A DNA stretch of 64,000 nt from contig JAGXHL010000017.1 in the NCBI GenBank assembly GCA_024636215.1, positions 62,001-126,000 of the forward strand, given 5' to 3'. The DNA comes from Deltaproteobacteria bacterium. GTDB taxonomy: Bacteria; Desulfobacterota; Desulfuromonadia; Desulfuromonadales; BM103. This document shows, piece after piece, positions 34,265 to 41,756 of the stretch (position 1 is the stretch's first letter; every line of letters starts with the position of its first letter). The notes beneath the pieces were generated by a model that searched no databases, was not told where the DNA came from, and worked only from the letters and a program-made list of their open reading frames with translations. Position numbers and translations under genes: made by a program.

Positions 34265-34386
34265 ATGCGATAGTGCATCACAAAAGGTTTGAAAATATAT
34301 TATCTATTTCTGCATAAATACATAAATACAAATATTAACAGTATGTTAAAAATATTAAGTCGTTGTCTTTTATGCATTTATGCATG
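34265..34386 (+). promoter_or_regulatory. cluster of TGCA-type candidate activator sites before the P5C dehydrogenase gene
   Basis: ATGCGATAGTGCAT (34265-34278), a TGCATAAATACA half-site (from 34311) and TATGCATTTATGCATG (34371-34386) lie in the AT-rich part of the 451-bp gene-free stretch 34251-34701, 210-330 bp upstream of its sigma-54 promoter. The spacing and motif resemble those before livK. They may be enhancer sites for the paired activators; this is inference. Confidence 0.4.
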
Positions 34387-34593
34387 TATTTATTGTTCTT
34401 GATAACCCTCTGCTTTGGCTTTTCCCCGTCCCTGCAAAAAAACCTGTTCAGCCCGTCAATTTTTTCTGAGGGTAGATCTTTCGTTTCAGTTCTTTAAAAG
34501 TCATTATTTTCAGCAGGTTAGCCATGAGTTATGCTCGGTGTGGTGGTTGCGTTCAGGCGAATTCAGCTTGCTCCGACGATGGTAAAGCGTCGC

Positions 34594-34610
34594 TTGGCAT
34601 CTTGCTTGCT
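34594..34610 (+). promoter_or_regulatory. sigma-54 (-24/-12) promoter of the P5C dehydrogenase/proline dehydrogenase operon
   Basis: TTGGCATCTTGCTTGCT has GG at 34596-34597 and GC at 34608-34609, 10 bp apart, and differs from the livK promoter only inside the N5 spacer. Its position shows that the reading frame upstream of 34702 is not translated. Confidence 0.85.
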
Positions 34611-34701
34611 TTTATCATTGTGTCAGAATGTTTTGGCGTACATTACGGCCGAAGTCCAGCAATCCGTTAACATAAGAACTCTCAAGAGAAAGGTGCCTAT
34701 T

Positions 34702-36345
34702 ATGAATCTGTTGAATAATGCCATCCTTAAAGTTCCAACCCCTGTCAATGAGCCCGTCTACAATTATGCCCCGGGGACTCCGCAGCGCGATCAGCTCAAG
34801 GCGGCGATTGAAGAAATCAGCAACAAGAAAGTTGAGATTCCCCTGATTATCGGTGGAAAAGAAGTTCGCACCGGCAACATGGGACAGGTTGTCATGCCGC
34901 ATGATCACAAGCATGTTCTCGGTGAGTATCACCTGGCGGGTGAAAAAGAGATCAACATGGCTATTGATGCCGCCATGGCCGCCAAGCAGGATTGGGCCAA
35001 CCTGCGCTGGGAGGAGCGCGCCGCGATCTTCCTCAAGGCTGCTGAACTCCTGTCGGGCAAGTATCGCTACATTATGAATGCGGTCAGTATGCTTTCGACC
35101 AGCAAGAGTTCCTTTCAGGCTGAAATCGATGCCGCTTGCGAGCTGATCGACTTTTTACGTTTCAACGTATATTACGCGCAGCAGGTTTACAGCGATCAGC
35201 CAATGTATTCTTCCAAAGGTCTGTGGAACTTCGTGCAGCAGCGTCCTCTGGAAGGTTTCGTGTTTGCCGTCGCACCCTTTAATTTTACGGCGATTGCAGG
35301 AAACCTGGCGACCGCACCTGCCATTATGGGCAATACGATTCTGCTCAAGCCGGCTTCGTCCTGTGTTTATACGCCTTACATCCTGATGCAGATACTTAAA
35401 GAGGCCGGGATGCCTGACGGCGTCATCAACTTCGTGCCGGGCCCCGGTTCCATGGTTGGCAAGGCCTGTCTTGATCATAAAGATCTTGGCGGAATTCATT
35501 TTACCGGTTCGACGGGCGTCTTCCACCAGATGTGGCAGACCGTTGGCAACAATATCGCCAGGTACAAGTCTTATCCGCGCATCGTTGGTGAAACCGGCGG
35601 CAAGGATTTCATCGTGGCCCATAACAGCGCCAATGTTGAACAGTTGACGACCGCGATTATCCGCGGCGCCTTTGAATTCCAGGGCCAGAAATGTTCTGCG
35701 GCCTCCCGTGCCTACATTCCGAAATCCCTCTGGGGTCCGATCCGTGAAAAACTCGAAACCGATATGGCCTCAATCAAAATGGGACCGACCAGCGACTTCA
35801 GCAACTTCTTTAACGCAGTTATTGATAAATCGGCCTTTGCAACGATTACCGAATTTATCGATTACGCCAAAGCGGCTTCCGATGCCGAAGTCATCATCGG
35901 TGGTGGGTACGATGACAGCAAGGGCTACTTCATCGAGCCGACTGTGATCTTGACCAGTAACCCGCATTTCCGCACCATGGAAGAAGAGATCTTCGGACCG
36001 GTTATGACGATCTATGTTTATGAAGATGAGAAGTACGAGGCAACTCTCGAACTCTGTGACCAGACTTCGATCTATGCCCTGACCGGCGCTGTGTTTGCTA
36101 CCGACCGTGCAGCCGTCAGCCTGGCACTGAGCAAGCTGGAAAATGCCGCAGGCAACTTCTACATCAATGACAAACCGACCGGTGCCGTAGTTGGTCAGCA
36201 ACCCTTCGGTGGAGCCCGCGCGTCAGGCACCAACGACAAGGCCGGCTCTTACCTGAACCTGGTCCGCTGGGTGTCGCCGCGCACCATCAAGGAAACCTTT
36301 GATGCGCCGACCCACTTCGCTTACCCCTTTATGGATGCTGAATAA
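34702..36345 (+). CDS. L-glutamate gamma-semialdehyde (P5C) dehydrogenase
   Basis: A 547-residue aldehyde dehydrogenase of the P5C dehydrogenase group. It oxidises glutamate semialdehyde (ring-opened P5C) to glutamate with NAD. The catalytic Cys331 is in FEFQGQKCSAASRAYIP and the activating Glu297 is in IVGETGGKDF; PFNFTAIAGNLATAPAIMGN and FGPVMTIYVYEDEKYEAT are typical of the 1-pyrroline-5-carboxylate group. The ATG at 34702 (AAGG upstream, protein MNLLNNAILKVPTPVNEP) is chosen because the longer frame runs through the sigma-54 promoter. A GC hairpin without T run separates it from the proline dehydrogenase gene. Together they replace the bifunctional PutA. Confidence 0.93.
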   Translation: MNLLNNAILKVPTPVNEPVYNYAPGTPQRDQLKAAIEEISNKKVEIPLIIGGKEVRTGNMGQVVMPHDHKHVLGEYHLAGEKEINMAIDAAMAAKQDWANLRWEERAAIFLKAAELLSGKYRYIMNAVSMLSTSKSSFQAEIDAACELIDFLRFNVYYAQQVYSDQPMYSSKGLWNFVQQRPLEGFVFAVAPFNFTAIAGNLATAPAIMGNTILLKPASSCVYTPYILMQILKEAGMPDGVINFVPGPGSMVGKACLDHKDLGGIHFTGSTGVFHQMWQTVGNNIARYKSYPRIVGETGGKDFIVAHNSANVEQLTTAIIRGAFEFQGQKCSAASRAYIPKSLWGPIREKLETDMASIKMGPTSDFSNFFNAVIDKSAFATITEFIDYAKAASDAEVIIGGGYDDSKGYFIEPTVILTSNPHFRTMEEEIFGPVMTIYVYEDEKYEATLELCDQTSIYALTGAVFATDRAAVSLALSKLENAAGNFYINDKPTGAVVGQQPFGGARASGTNDKAGSYLNLVRWVSPRTIKETFDAPTHFAYPFMDAE

Positions 36346-36353
36346 TATCAATC

Positions 36354-36374
36354 GGGGGCAGTTAAACTGCCCCC
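36354..36374 (+). other. intercistronic hairpin between the P5C dehydrogenase and proline dehydrogenase genes
   Basis: GGGGGCAG (36354-36361) pairs with CTGCCCCC (36367-36374) around TTAAA. The following bases (ATTAAATT) do not form a U tract, so it is more likely an RNA-stabilising or processing element than a terminator. Confidence 0.6.
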
Positions 36375-36401
36375 ATTAAATTCACTGGGTTGGAGGACAT
36401 C

Positions 36402-37316
36402 ATGTCCATTTTTAATTTTCTTGTTTCAAAGACGATCATGCATGTGCCGGGACCGATCGTTGGTTTTTTTGCCAAGGGTTACATTGCCGGAGAAGACCTA
36501 GGCGCGGCAGTCAGAACCACGAAAAAGCTCAACAGCGACGGGATGGTTGCAACGATCGACATCCTTGGTGAGTTCATCAAAACAAAAGAAGAAGCCAATT
36601 TCTTCAAGCAGCAGTGTCTGGAGATTCTTCAAGGGATCGACAAGGAAAAAATCGATGCCAACCTTTCTCTCAAGCCCACTCAATTGGGCCTGGCACTTGA
36701 CAAACCGTTCGCATTCGAAAATATCCGCGAGATCGTTACCCTGGCGGCGAGCCTGAACAATTTTGTCCGTATCGATATGGAAGATCACCCCTGTACTGAT
36801 GACACCCTTGAATTCTTCCGCACCCTGCGTGAGGAGTTTCCGGGCCATGTCGGCGTGGTCGTCCAATCTTATCTGCGCCGCACCCTCGATGACATCGAGG
36901 CTTTAAGCGATGGCCTTCTCAACTTCAGGCTTTGTAAAGGAATTTATAACGAGCCGCGCGAGATCGCTTACAAGGACATGACGATCATCAACCGTAATTT
37001 CGTTGAATGTCTTAAAAAAATGTTCGAGAAGGGCGCCTATGTCGGTATCGCCACGCATGATGAAAAGCTGGTTTACGAATCGGAACAACTGATCAAGCAA
37101 TTTGGGCTGAAGCGTGAAGAATACGAGTTCCAGATGCTGCTCGGAGTGGACCCTGAATTGCGTAGCATGCTTGTCAAGGCTGGCCACCGTTTACGGGTGT
37201 ATGTACCCTACGGCAAATCATGGCTGCCTTATTCCAAACGTCGCCTTAAGGAAAATCCGAGCATCGCCCAGCATGCTCTGAGACAGATGCTCGGCATGAA
37301 GTCAAAATCGGTCTGA
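36402..37316 (+). CDS. proline dehydrogenase (monofunctional)
   Basis: A 304-residue flavoenzyme that oxidises proline to pyrroline-5-carboxylate and passes electrons to quinones. The TIM-barrel motifs are present: VRIDMEDHPCTDDTLEFF, VVVQSYLRRTLDDIEALSDG, FRLCKGIYNEPREIAYKD, GIATHDEKLVYESEQL, EFQMLLGVDPELR and, near the end, LRVYVPYGKSWLPYSKRRLK with the substrate-binding YxxRR-type segment. The length matches the short bacterial PRODH. GGAGG lies upstream of the ATG at 36402. It follows the P5C dehydrogenase gene by 56 bp and ends at a strong terminator, closing the operon. Confidence 0.93.
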   Translation: MSIFNFLVSKTIMHVPGPIVGFFAKGYIAGEDLGAAVRTTKKLNSDGMVATIDILGEFIKTKEEANFFKQQCLEILQGIDKEKIDANLSLKPTQLGLALDKPFAFENIREIVTLAASLNNFVRIDMEDHPCTDDTLEFFRTLREEFPGHVGVVVQSYLRRTLDDIEALSDGLLNFRLCKGIYNEPREIAYKDMTIINRNFVECLKKMFEKGAYVGIATHDEKLVYESEQLIKQFGLKREEYEFQMLLGVDPELRSMLVKAGHRLRVYVPYGKSWLPYSKRRLKENPSIAQHALRQMLGMKSKSV

Positions 37317-37340
37317 CCGGGAAAGCAGCTTCAAATACTG

Positions 37341-37375
37341 AAGGAGGATGCCACTTGCTGGTGTCCTCCTTTTCA
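37341..37375 (+). terminator. intrinsic terminator after the proline dehydrogenase gene
   Basis: AAGGAGGATGCCA (37341-37353) pairs with TGGTGTCCTCCTT (37359-37371) around CTTGC, then TT. The stem has only two non-Watson-Crick positions. The next 100 bp hold low-complexity copies of GGGACTGGGA and CAGCCCC but no gene. Confidence 0.85.
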
Positions 37376-37490
37376 TATAGAACAGGGCTGGGAGCCGGAG
37401 ACTGGGGACTGGGATTCGGAGCAGATGCCTGGCTGCTGGCACCGCATTTCGCCAGCCCCCAGCCCCCAGCCCACTACCCCAGAACTGACC

Positions 37491-38804
37491 ATGACCCGAC
37501 AGGCAACCCTTAAAACCATCTACCGTCTCTGGTGGCCACTCGCCATGACCTGGCTGATGATGGCAATCGAGGGGCCATTCCTGGCGGCAGTTATTGCCCG
37601 TATGGGAGAGAGTGCCACGAACCTGGCGGCTTACGGCGTGGCCTACGCCTTCGGACTGATCACGGAAGCGCCCGTGATCATGCTTTTGAGCGCCTCAACA
37701 CGCCTGGCCGGGAATCGTTGCGATTATTTGCGGCTGCGCTCTTTCTCGTTGGTCCTCTGCGGATTAGTCACTCTGTCTCTGCTGTTGTTGCTCGCACCGC
37801 TGGTGTTTACCCCGTTAACGACCACTCTGCTCGGATTGACGGCCGATGTCTCTGCGCATGTGAACCAAGCTTTGTGGCTGCTTCTGCCGTGGCCGGCGGC
37901 GATTGGTATGCGCCGTTTCTACCAGGGTGTGTTGATCGCCCATCATCAGCCTGGACGCGTTGCTGTTGGCACATCGGTCAGGCTTCTGAGCATGTCTTCC
38001 ACGGCCTGGCTGCTCTGGACCTTCGGTGACTTGCCTGGTGCCAGCCTGGGCGCCTGTTCTTTAAGCGCCGGCGTGGTCGCCGAGACCCTGGCGACACGTT
38101 GGTTGGCCCGACGCGTTATCTCAAGCACGCTGGCGGTGACCGGGGAGAGCAAAGCGATGTCCTCCTATGCCGCCTTGAGCCGCTTTTATCTGCCCCTGGC
38201 CATGACGCCTGTGATCGGTTTAAGTGTCCATCCGGTGGTGACTTTCTTTCTCGGCCACAGCTACAAACCTATCGAATCTCTGGCGGTCATGCCGGTTCTC
38301 TATTCCTTGACCTTTCTGTTCCGGGCCCTCGGTCTCTCTTATCCAGAGGTGGCTATCGCCACTTTGAAAGATGGTCCGCAGAACCGCCATGTGGTCAAAG
38401 TCTTTGCCCTCTATCTTGGGCTGGCTCTTGGTGGCGGCTTGTCCCTGATCGCATTTACCCCTCTCAACCTGGTCTGGTTCGCTACACTCTCCGGGCTGCC
38501 CCCGGAGCTCGCCCAACTGGCGATTCCACCACTGCAGATCATGGCACTCTTCCCTGCCCTGACCGTTGCCATCGGTTATCAAAGAGCGCTTTTGATCGAT
38601 GCAGGAATAACCCTTCCGGTCACCCTGGCAACGGTGATCGAAGCGGCAGGAATTTTTTCAATTATGGCGGTGCTTGTACTATACTCGACCCTTCCAGGAG
38701 TGACCTCGGCAGCGCTTGCTTATCTGCTAGGTCGTCTGCTTGCTCTGCTTTACCTGTGCTGGCCCTGCGCCGGTGTGCTGCGGTCTGGCCAACAGCAGGT
38801 TTGA
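37491..38804 (+). CDS. polytopic membrane transporter, MATE/ANKH-like
   Basis: A 437-residue membrane protein with about twelve hydrophobic helices in two halves. The N-terminal TIYRLWWPLAMTWLMMAIEG resembles the start of MATE-type and progressive-ankylosis-type carriers, and the overall spacing suits the MOP flippase superfamily. No substrate can be assigned. The ATG at 37491 directly begins MTRQATLKTIYRLWWPLA; the frame upstream covers the repeated CAGCCCC low-complexity sequence and is unlikely to be coding. It is followed by two DMT transporter genes on the same strand with short gaps, perhaps forming a transporter operon. Confidence 0.65.
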   Translation: MTRQATLKTIYRLWWPLAMTWLMMAIEGPFLAAVIARMGESATNLAAYGVAYAFGLITEAPVIMLLSASTRLAGNRCDYLRLRSFSLVLCGLVTLSLLLLLAPLVFTPLTTTLLGLTADVSAHVNQALWLLLPWPAAIGMRRFYQGVLIAHHQPGRVAVGTSVRLLSMSSTAWLLWTFGDLPGASLGACSLSAGVVAETLATRWLARRVISSTLAVTGESKAMSSYAALSRFYLPLAMTPVIGLSVHPVVTFFLGHSYKPIESLAVMPVLYSLTFLFRALGLSYPEVAIATLKDGPQNRHVVKVFALYLGLALGGGLSLIAFTPLNLVWFATLSGLPPELAQLAIPPLQIMALFPALTVAIGYQRALLIDAGITLPVTLATVIEAAGIFSIMAVLVLYSTLPGVTSAALAYLLGRLLALLYLCWPCAGVLRSGQQQV

Positions 38805-38828
38805 TAAATTTTTCAGAAGGAGCTTTTA

Positions 38829-39734
38829 ATGCCGCAAGATAATTCACGCTCAGGGGTTTGGTTCGTCCTGATGGCGGCGACCTTGTGGGGAACCACCGGC
38901 ACCTCGCAAGCTTTTGCTCCTGCCGGTTTTGACCCGATGGTGATCGGGACCTTGCGTCTGGCTCTCGGTGGCGCCACCATGCTGCTGATCGTCTTGCTGA
39001 CCACCGGCCTTTCTCAGCTGAAAGGCTGGCCCCTCCAGGCAACGCTGTCAGCCGCTCTCTTTACCGCCCTCTATCAGGCCTGTTTTTTTGCCGGTGTGGC
39101 TAAAACCGGGGTCGCCGTAGGCACGATTGTCGGCATTGGCAGCGCGCCGGTTGCAGGTGGCCTGCTCGGTTTTCTGTTCAGGGGCGAGCGCCCCGGGCGG
39201 AGTTGGTTTGTCGCAACCACTCTCGCCATTATCGGTTGTGTCGTTCTGACCCTCAGCAGCGGTGGCGATGTCGTGATTGATCTGACCGGTATCGCTCTCG
39301 CTATCGGTGCAGGTGCTGCCTATGCAGCGTATACCCTGGTGATCAAGGGTTTGCTGGAAACGCACGACGCGAATGCTGTGATCGCCGTCGTTTTCTGTAT
39401 CGGTGCTCTGATGTTGGCTCCGTTGCTGGTCGGGCGTGAACTGGCCTGGCTGGCGGCTCCCCGGAGTGTTGCCGTCGTTCTCCATCTGGGCGTGATTACG
39501 GCCGCTCTGGCTTATTGGCTGTTTGCCCGTGGTCTGCAACGGGTTCCGGTTGCCACAGCGGTCACCTTGACCCTGGCCGAGCCGTTGACCGCTGGTCTGC
39601 TTGGCCTTCTGGTTCTGGGCGAGTCGCTGAATCCGATTTCCTTTGTTGGTATTTCCCTGATTTTCTCCGGGTTGGCGGTCCTCACCCTGGGAGGGCGGGC
39701 GACACCGAAAAGTACCGCGGAATTTGGAGGTTGA
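38829..39734 (+). CDS. EamA/DMT superfamily transporter
   Basis: A 301-residue protein with ten hydrophobic helices in two EamA repeats. Typical text is FVLMAATLWGTTGTSQAFAP at the N-terminus, ALYQACFFAGVAKTGVAVGT after helix 3 and VATAVTLTLAEPLTAGLLGL in the second repeat. It is related to RhaT/YdcZ-like exporters of amino acids and metabolites, with unknown substrate. AAGGAG precedes the ATG at 38829. It lies 24 bp after the MATE-like gene and 4 bp before another EamA gene that is clearly not a recent duplicate of it, since the two differ through most of their length. Confidence 0.85.
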   Translation: MPQDNSRSGVWFVLMAATLWGTTGTSQAFAPAGFDPMVIGTLRLALGGATMLLIVLLTTGLSQLKGWPLQATLSAALFTALYQACFFAGVAKTGVAVGTIVGIGSAPVAGGLLGFLFRGERPGRSWFVATTLAIIGCVVLTLSSGGDVVIDLTGIALAIGAGAAYAAYTLVIKGLLETHDANAVIAVVFCIGALMLAPLLVGRELAWLAAPRSVAVVLHLGVITAALAYWLFARGLQRVPVATAVTLTLAEPLTAGLLGLLVLGESLNPISFVGISLIFSGLAVLTLGGRATPKSTAEFGG

Positions 39735-39738
39735 CCGC

Positions 39739-40629
39739 ATGGTCAATCAACGCAAGGCTTATTGTTACGCAATCGGCGCGGTGCTGATCTGGTCAACCGT
39801 CGCTTCGGCGTTTAAGATTTCACTGCGGACCTTGTCGCCTGCACACCTGCTGCTTTACGCCAACCTGATATCTGTGCTGCTTCTCGGTATCATCCTGCTG
39901 TGTCGTCGTGAACTTGTTCTGGCTCTGCCAAAGAATCGTCAGGAGTTGCTGCGCTCGGCAGGCCTTGGCCTCCTTAACCCTTTCCTCTATTATCTGATCC
40001 TCTTCAAGGCCTTTGCTCTGCTGCCGGCTCAGGAGGCTCAACCCCTTAACTATACCTGGGCGATTACACTCTCGATTCTGGCCGTTCCCTTACTCAAACA
40101 GAAGCTTACTCTGCGTGAGATACTTGCCATTCTTGTCAGCTACAGTGGTGTACTGGTGATCTCAACCAGAGGTGATGTGCTCGGCATGAATTTTTCAGAC
40201 CCATTAGGCGTTGCGTTGGCTTTGGGCAGCACTCTGGTATGGGCGCTCTACTGGATTCTCAATGTCAAAGACAGCAGGCCGCCGCTGGCTGGGCTGTTTA
40301 TAAGTTTCCTCTGCGCTTTGCCCCTGATCCTGATTTATTGCCTGGTTTTTACCGAACTACAGAGACCGGATCTGACTGGTCTGCTCGGAGCGGCTTATAT
40401 CGGTTGCTTTGAGATGGGGATTTCTTTTTTTCTCTGGTTGCAGGCGCTCAAATACACAGCCAGCACCGCGCGGATCAGCAGCCTGATCTTTATTTCACCT
40501 TTTATTTCCCTCGTTCTGATTCATTTCCTGGTTGGTGAAGAGATTCTGGCTTCTACCTTTTACGGCTTGGTTTTGATTGTCGTGGGCCTGGTGTCGCAGC
40601 AGTTTGTGAGGAATGTGGAGAAAAGGTAA
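39739..40629 (+). CDS. EamA/DMT superfamily transporter
   Basis: A 296-residue, ten-helix EamA protein. The opening KAYCYAIGAVLIWSTVASAF and the helix-3/4 region LGLLNPFLYYLILFKAFALL are family-typical, and the second repeat contains GCFEMGISFFLWLQALKYTA. The ATG at 39739 follows GGAGG by 8 nt; that site overlaps the end of the previous EamA gene, so expression is coupled. The substrate is unknown. Downstream lies a REP/RAYT debris region rather than a terminator. Confidence 0.85.
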   Translation: MVNQRKAYCYAIGAVLIWSTVASAFKISLRTLSPAHLLLYANLISVLLLGIILLCRRELVLALPKNRQELLRSAGLGLLNPFLYYLILFKAFALLPAQEAQPLNYTWAITLSILAVPLLKQKLTLREILAILVSYSGVLVISTRGDVLGMNFSDPLGVALALGSTLVWALYWILNVKDSRPPLAGLFISFLCALPLILIYCLVFTELQRPDLTGLLGAAYIGCFEMGISFFLWLQALKYTASTARISSLIFISPFISLVLIHFLVGEEILASTFYGLVLIVVGLVSQQFVRNVEKR

Positions 40630-40650
40630 CAGAACCTCGCAAATGTGTAG

Positions 40651-40670
40651 GGGCGCGATTCATCGCGCCC
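40651..40670. repeat. REP-like palindrome, copy 1
   Basis: GGGCGCGAT at 40651-40659 mirrors ATCGCGCCC at 40662-40670 around TC. It begins 22 bp after the EamA gene stop and flanks the transposase remnant. Copy 3 is identical. Confidence 0.85.
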
Positions 40671-40710
40671 TGGTTATTGGGGTTGTCTGGATGCCGGGTG
40701 ATGCAGGACC

Positions 40711-40730
40711 GGGCGCAATAAATTGCGCCC
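40711..40730. repeat. REP-like palindrome, copy 2 (variant)
   Basis: GGGCGCAAT at 40711-40719 mirrors ATTGCGCCC at 40722-40730 around AA. The stem carries a compensatory change relative to copies 1 and 3 (GAT/ATC to AAT/ATT), so pairing is preserved. It directly abuts the end of the transposase remnant. Confidence 0.85.
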
Positions 40731-40952
40731 CTACATTCGGTCCGGGAGGTTTTGGTCTTCGGTCCATTGTGCGGGGTTGTCGTGGATGTATTGCCAGAGC
40801 GGGGCCAATTCACGATCGTTGCGGATGATGCGTTCGTAATAATTGTGTTGCCACACCGGGGCGCCGGAGGTGTTGCGGATTAGGTTGATGGCATGGGTGC
40901 AACGCGCCTTGACCGCCCGCACGATTTCACCAACCGTCGGGGCGCGATTCAT
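40731..40952 (-). pseudogene. C-terminal remnant of a REP-associated tyrosine transposase (RAYT)
   Basis: The 73-residue frame contains PTVGEIVRAVKARCTHAINL, then GAPVWQHNYYERIIRNDREL and a YIHDNPAQW motif. This text is the characteristic C-terminal third of Y1/TnpA-REP transposases. The N-terminal part with the HUH and catalytic Tyr motifs is absent, and the apparent start lies inside REP copy 3, so this is a fragment, not a gene. RAYT proteins act on REP palindromes, and three such palindromes surround this remnant. Confidence 0.8.
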
Positions 40953-40959
40953 CGCGCCC
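40940..40959. repeat. REP-like palindrome, copy 3
   Basis: GGGCGCGAT at 40940-40948 mirrors ATCGCGCCC at 40951-40959 around TC, identical to copy 1. The bases after both copies also match (CTGGTT, then GGGTGATGC further on), so the repeat unit is longer than the palindrome. Confidence 0.85.
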
Positions 40960-40996
40960 TGGTTGCTGGGTGATGCCCGGATGTCAGCAGTCAGAT

Positions 40997-41629
40997 TCAG
41001 GAGTCGGCAGACCCTTGCAATGCAGAGGATGCGACCTTGTTCTTGTATGTAAACACCTTAAACAGCCCGAGTAGACCAACCAGGGTAAAGAAAACGCCCC
41101 GCCACTTGTCCGGTTCCTTGCCCTCGCTCAAAAAAATCACGTCATCAGCAATATTCAGATCGGTCTGTTTCGCAAGCTTGATCAGCTTCTGCTGATTGCC
41201 CCGGGCGATCAGACCCGCGACCAGCATACCGCTAATATCTCTTTGTCCTTTGAATTCAGTTCCATGTTTGCGGCGAAACTCATTCTTCTCCGGCAGAGTG
41301 TCGGTAAAAAAATGGTAGTCCTGAAAGAGCTTCAGCTGATGAGGGTTGCGCGTTTCTACCATGATATGAATCTGTTCCTGATCGGGATGTGCAACGAGAG
41401 GGACCAGCAGTGCTTCCATCTCCAGGGAGCCGGAGGTCGAGATGGCCCGGTCAAGATCCTGGTAGCCGGCTTTGACCTCCAGCCACTCGCGAGGCGCACC
41501 GGATTGCTCCAGGGTTGCAATGCCGATGGCTTGCGGGGTTTGATTGTTGAACCAGAGGAGCAGGTCACTCACGCCCAGAAACAGAAGCACCAGGCAGACG
41601 GCAATCAGAGTGTAGCGAAAACGACGCAT
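40997..41629 (-). CDS. membrane-anchored protein of unknown function
   Basis: About 210 residues. A basic N-terminus (MRRFRY) leads into a membrane segment TLIAVCLVLLFLGVSDLLLW, followed by an exposed region of some 150 residues and a second membrane segment VFFTLVGLLGLFKVFTY near the C-terminus. I do not recognise the family. The exposed part is mixed alpha/beta with no Cys or metal motif. The ATG at 41629 has only a modest GGA site; the frame extends further upstream but covers the actP terminator. An inverted repeat CTAGCAG/CTGCTAG (41644-41670) lies immediately upstream. It is downstream of actP on the same strand, separated by a terminator. Confidence 0.6.
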   Translation of the reverse strand: MRRFRYTLIAVCLVLLFLGVSDLLLWFNNQTPQAIGIATLEQSGAPREWLEVKAGYQDLDRAISTSGSLEMEALLVPLVAHPDQEQIHIMVETRNPHQLKLFQDYHFFTDTLPEKNEFRRKHGTEFKGQRDISGMLVAGLIARGNQQKLIKLAKQTDLNIADDVIFLSEGKEPDKWRGVFFTLVGLLGLFKVFTYKNKVASSALQGSADS

Positions 41630-41694
41630 GAATTTATCCGTTACTAGCAGGCTGTCGGTCAGACTGCTAGAGAAGTAAGGGTTTTGAAAAACAA

Positions 41695-41723
41695 AGAGAG
41701 GGGCTGTCGGGCCGCCCCTCTCT
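41695..41723 (-). terminator. intrinsic terminator after the acetate symporter gene
   Basis: AGAGAGGGGC (41695-41704) pairs with GCCCCTCTCT (41714-41723) around a 9-nt loop. On the minus strand the stem is followed by TTGTTTTTC. It lies 34 bp past the symporter stop. Confidence 0.85.
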
Positions 41724-41756
41724 CTATCTAGCAGGTTGAAACTTTTTCTGCAAGGA

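Noticed and set aside
34531..34701. 57 extra codons upstream of the P5C dehydrogenase start
   Set aside because: The stretch contains the -24/-12 promoter at 34594-34610 and does not resemble aldehyde dehydrogenase N-termini.
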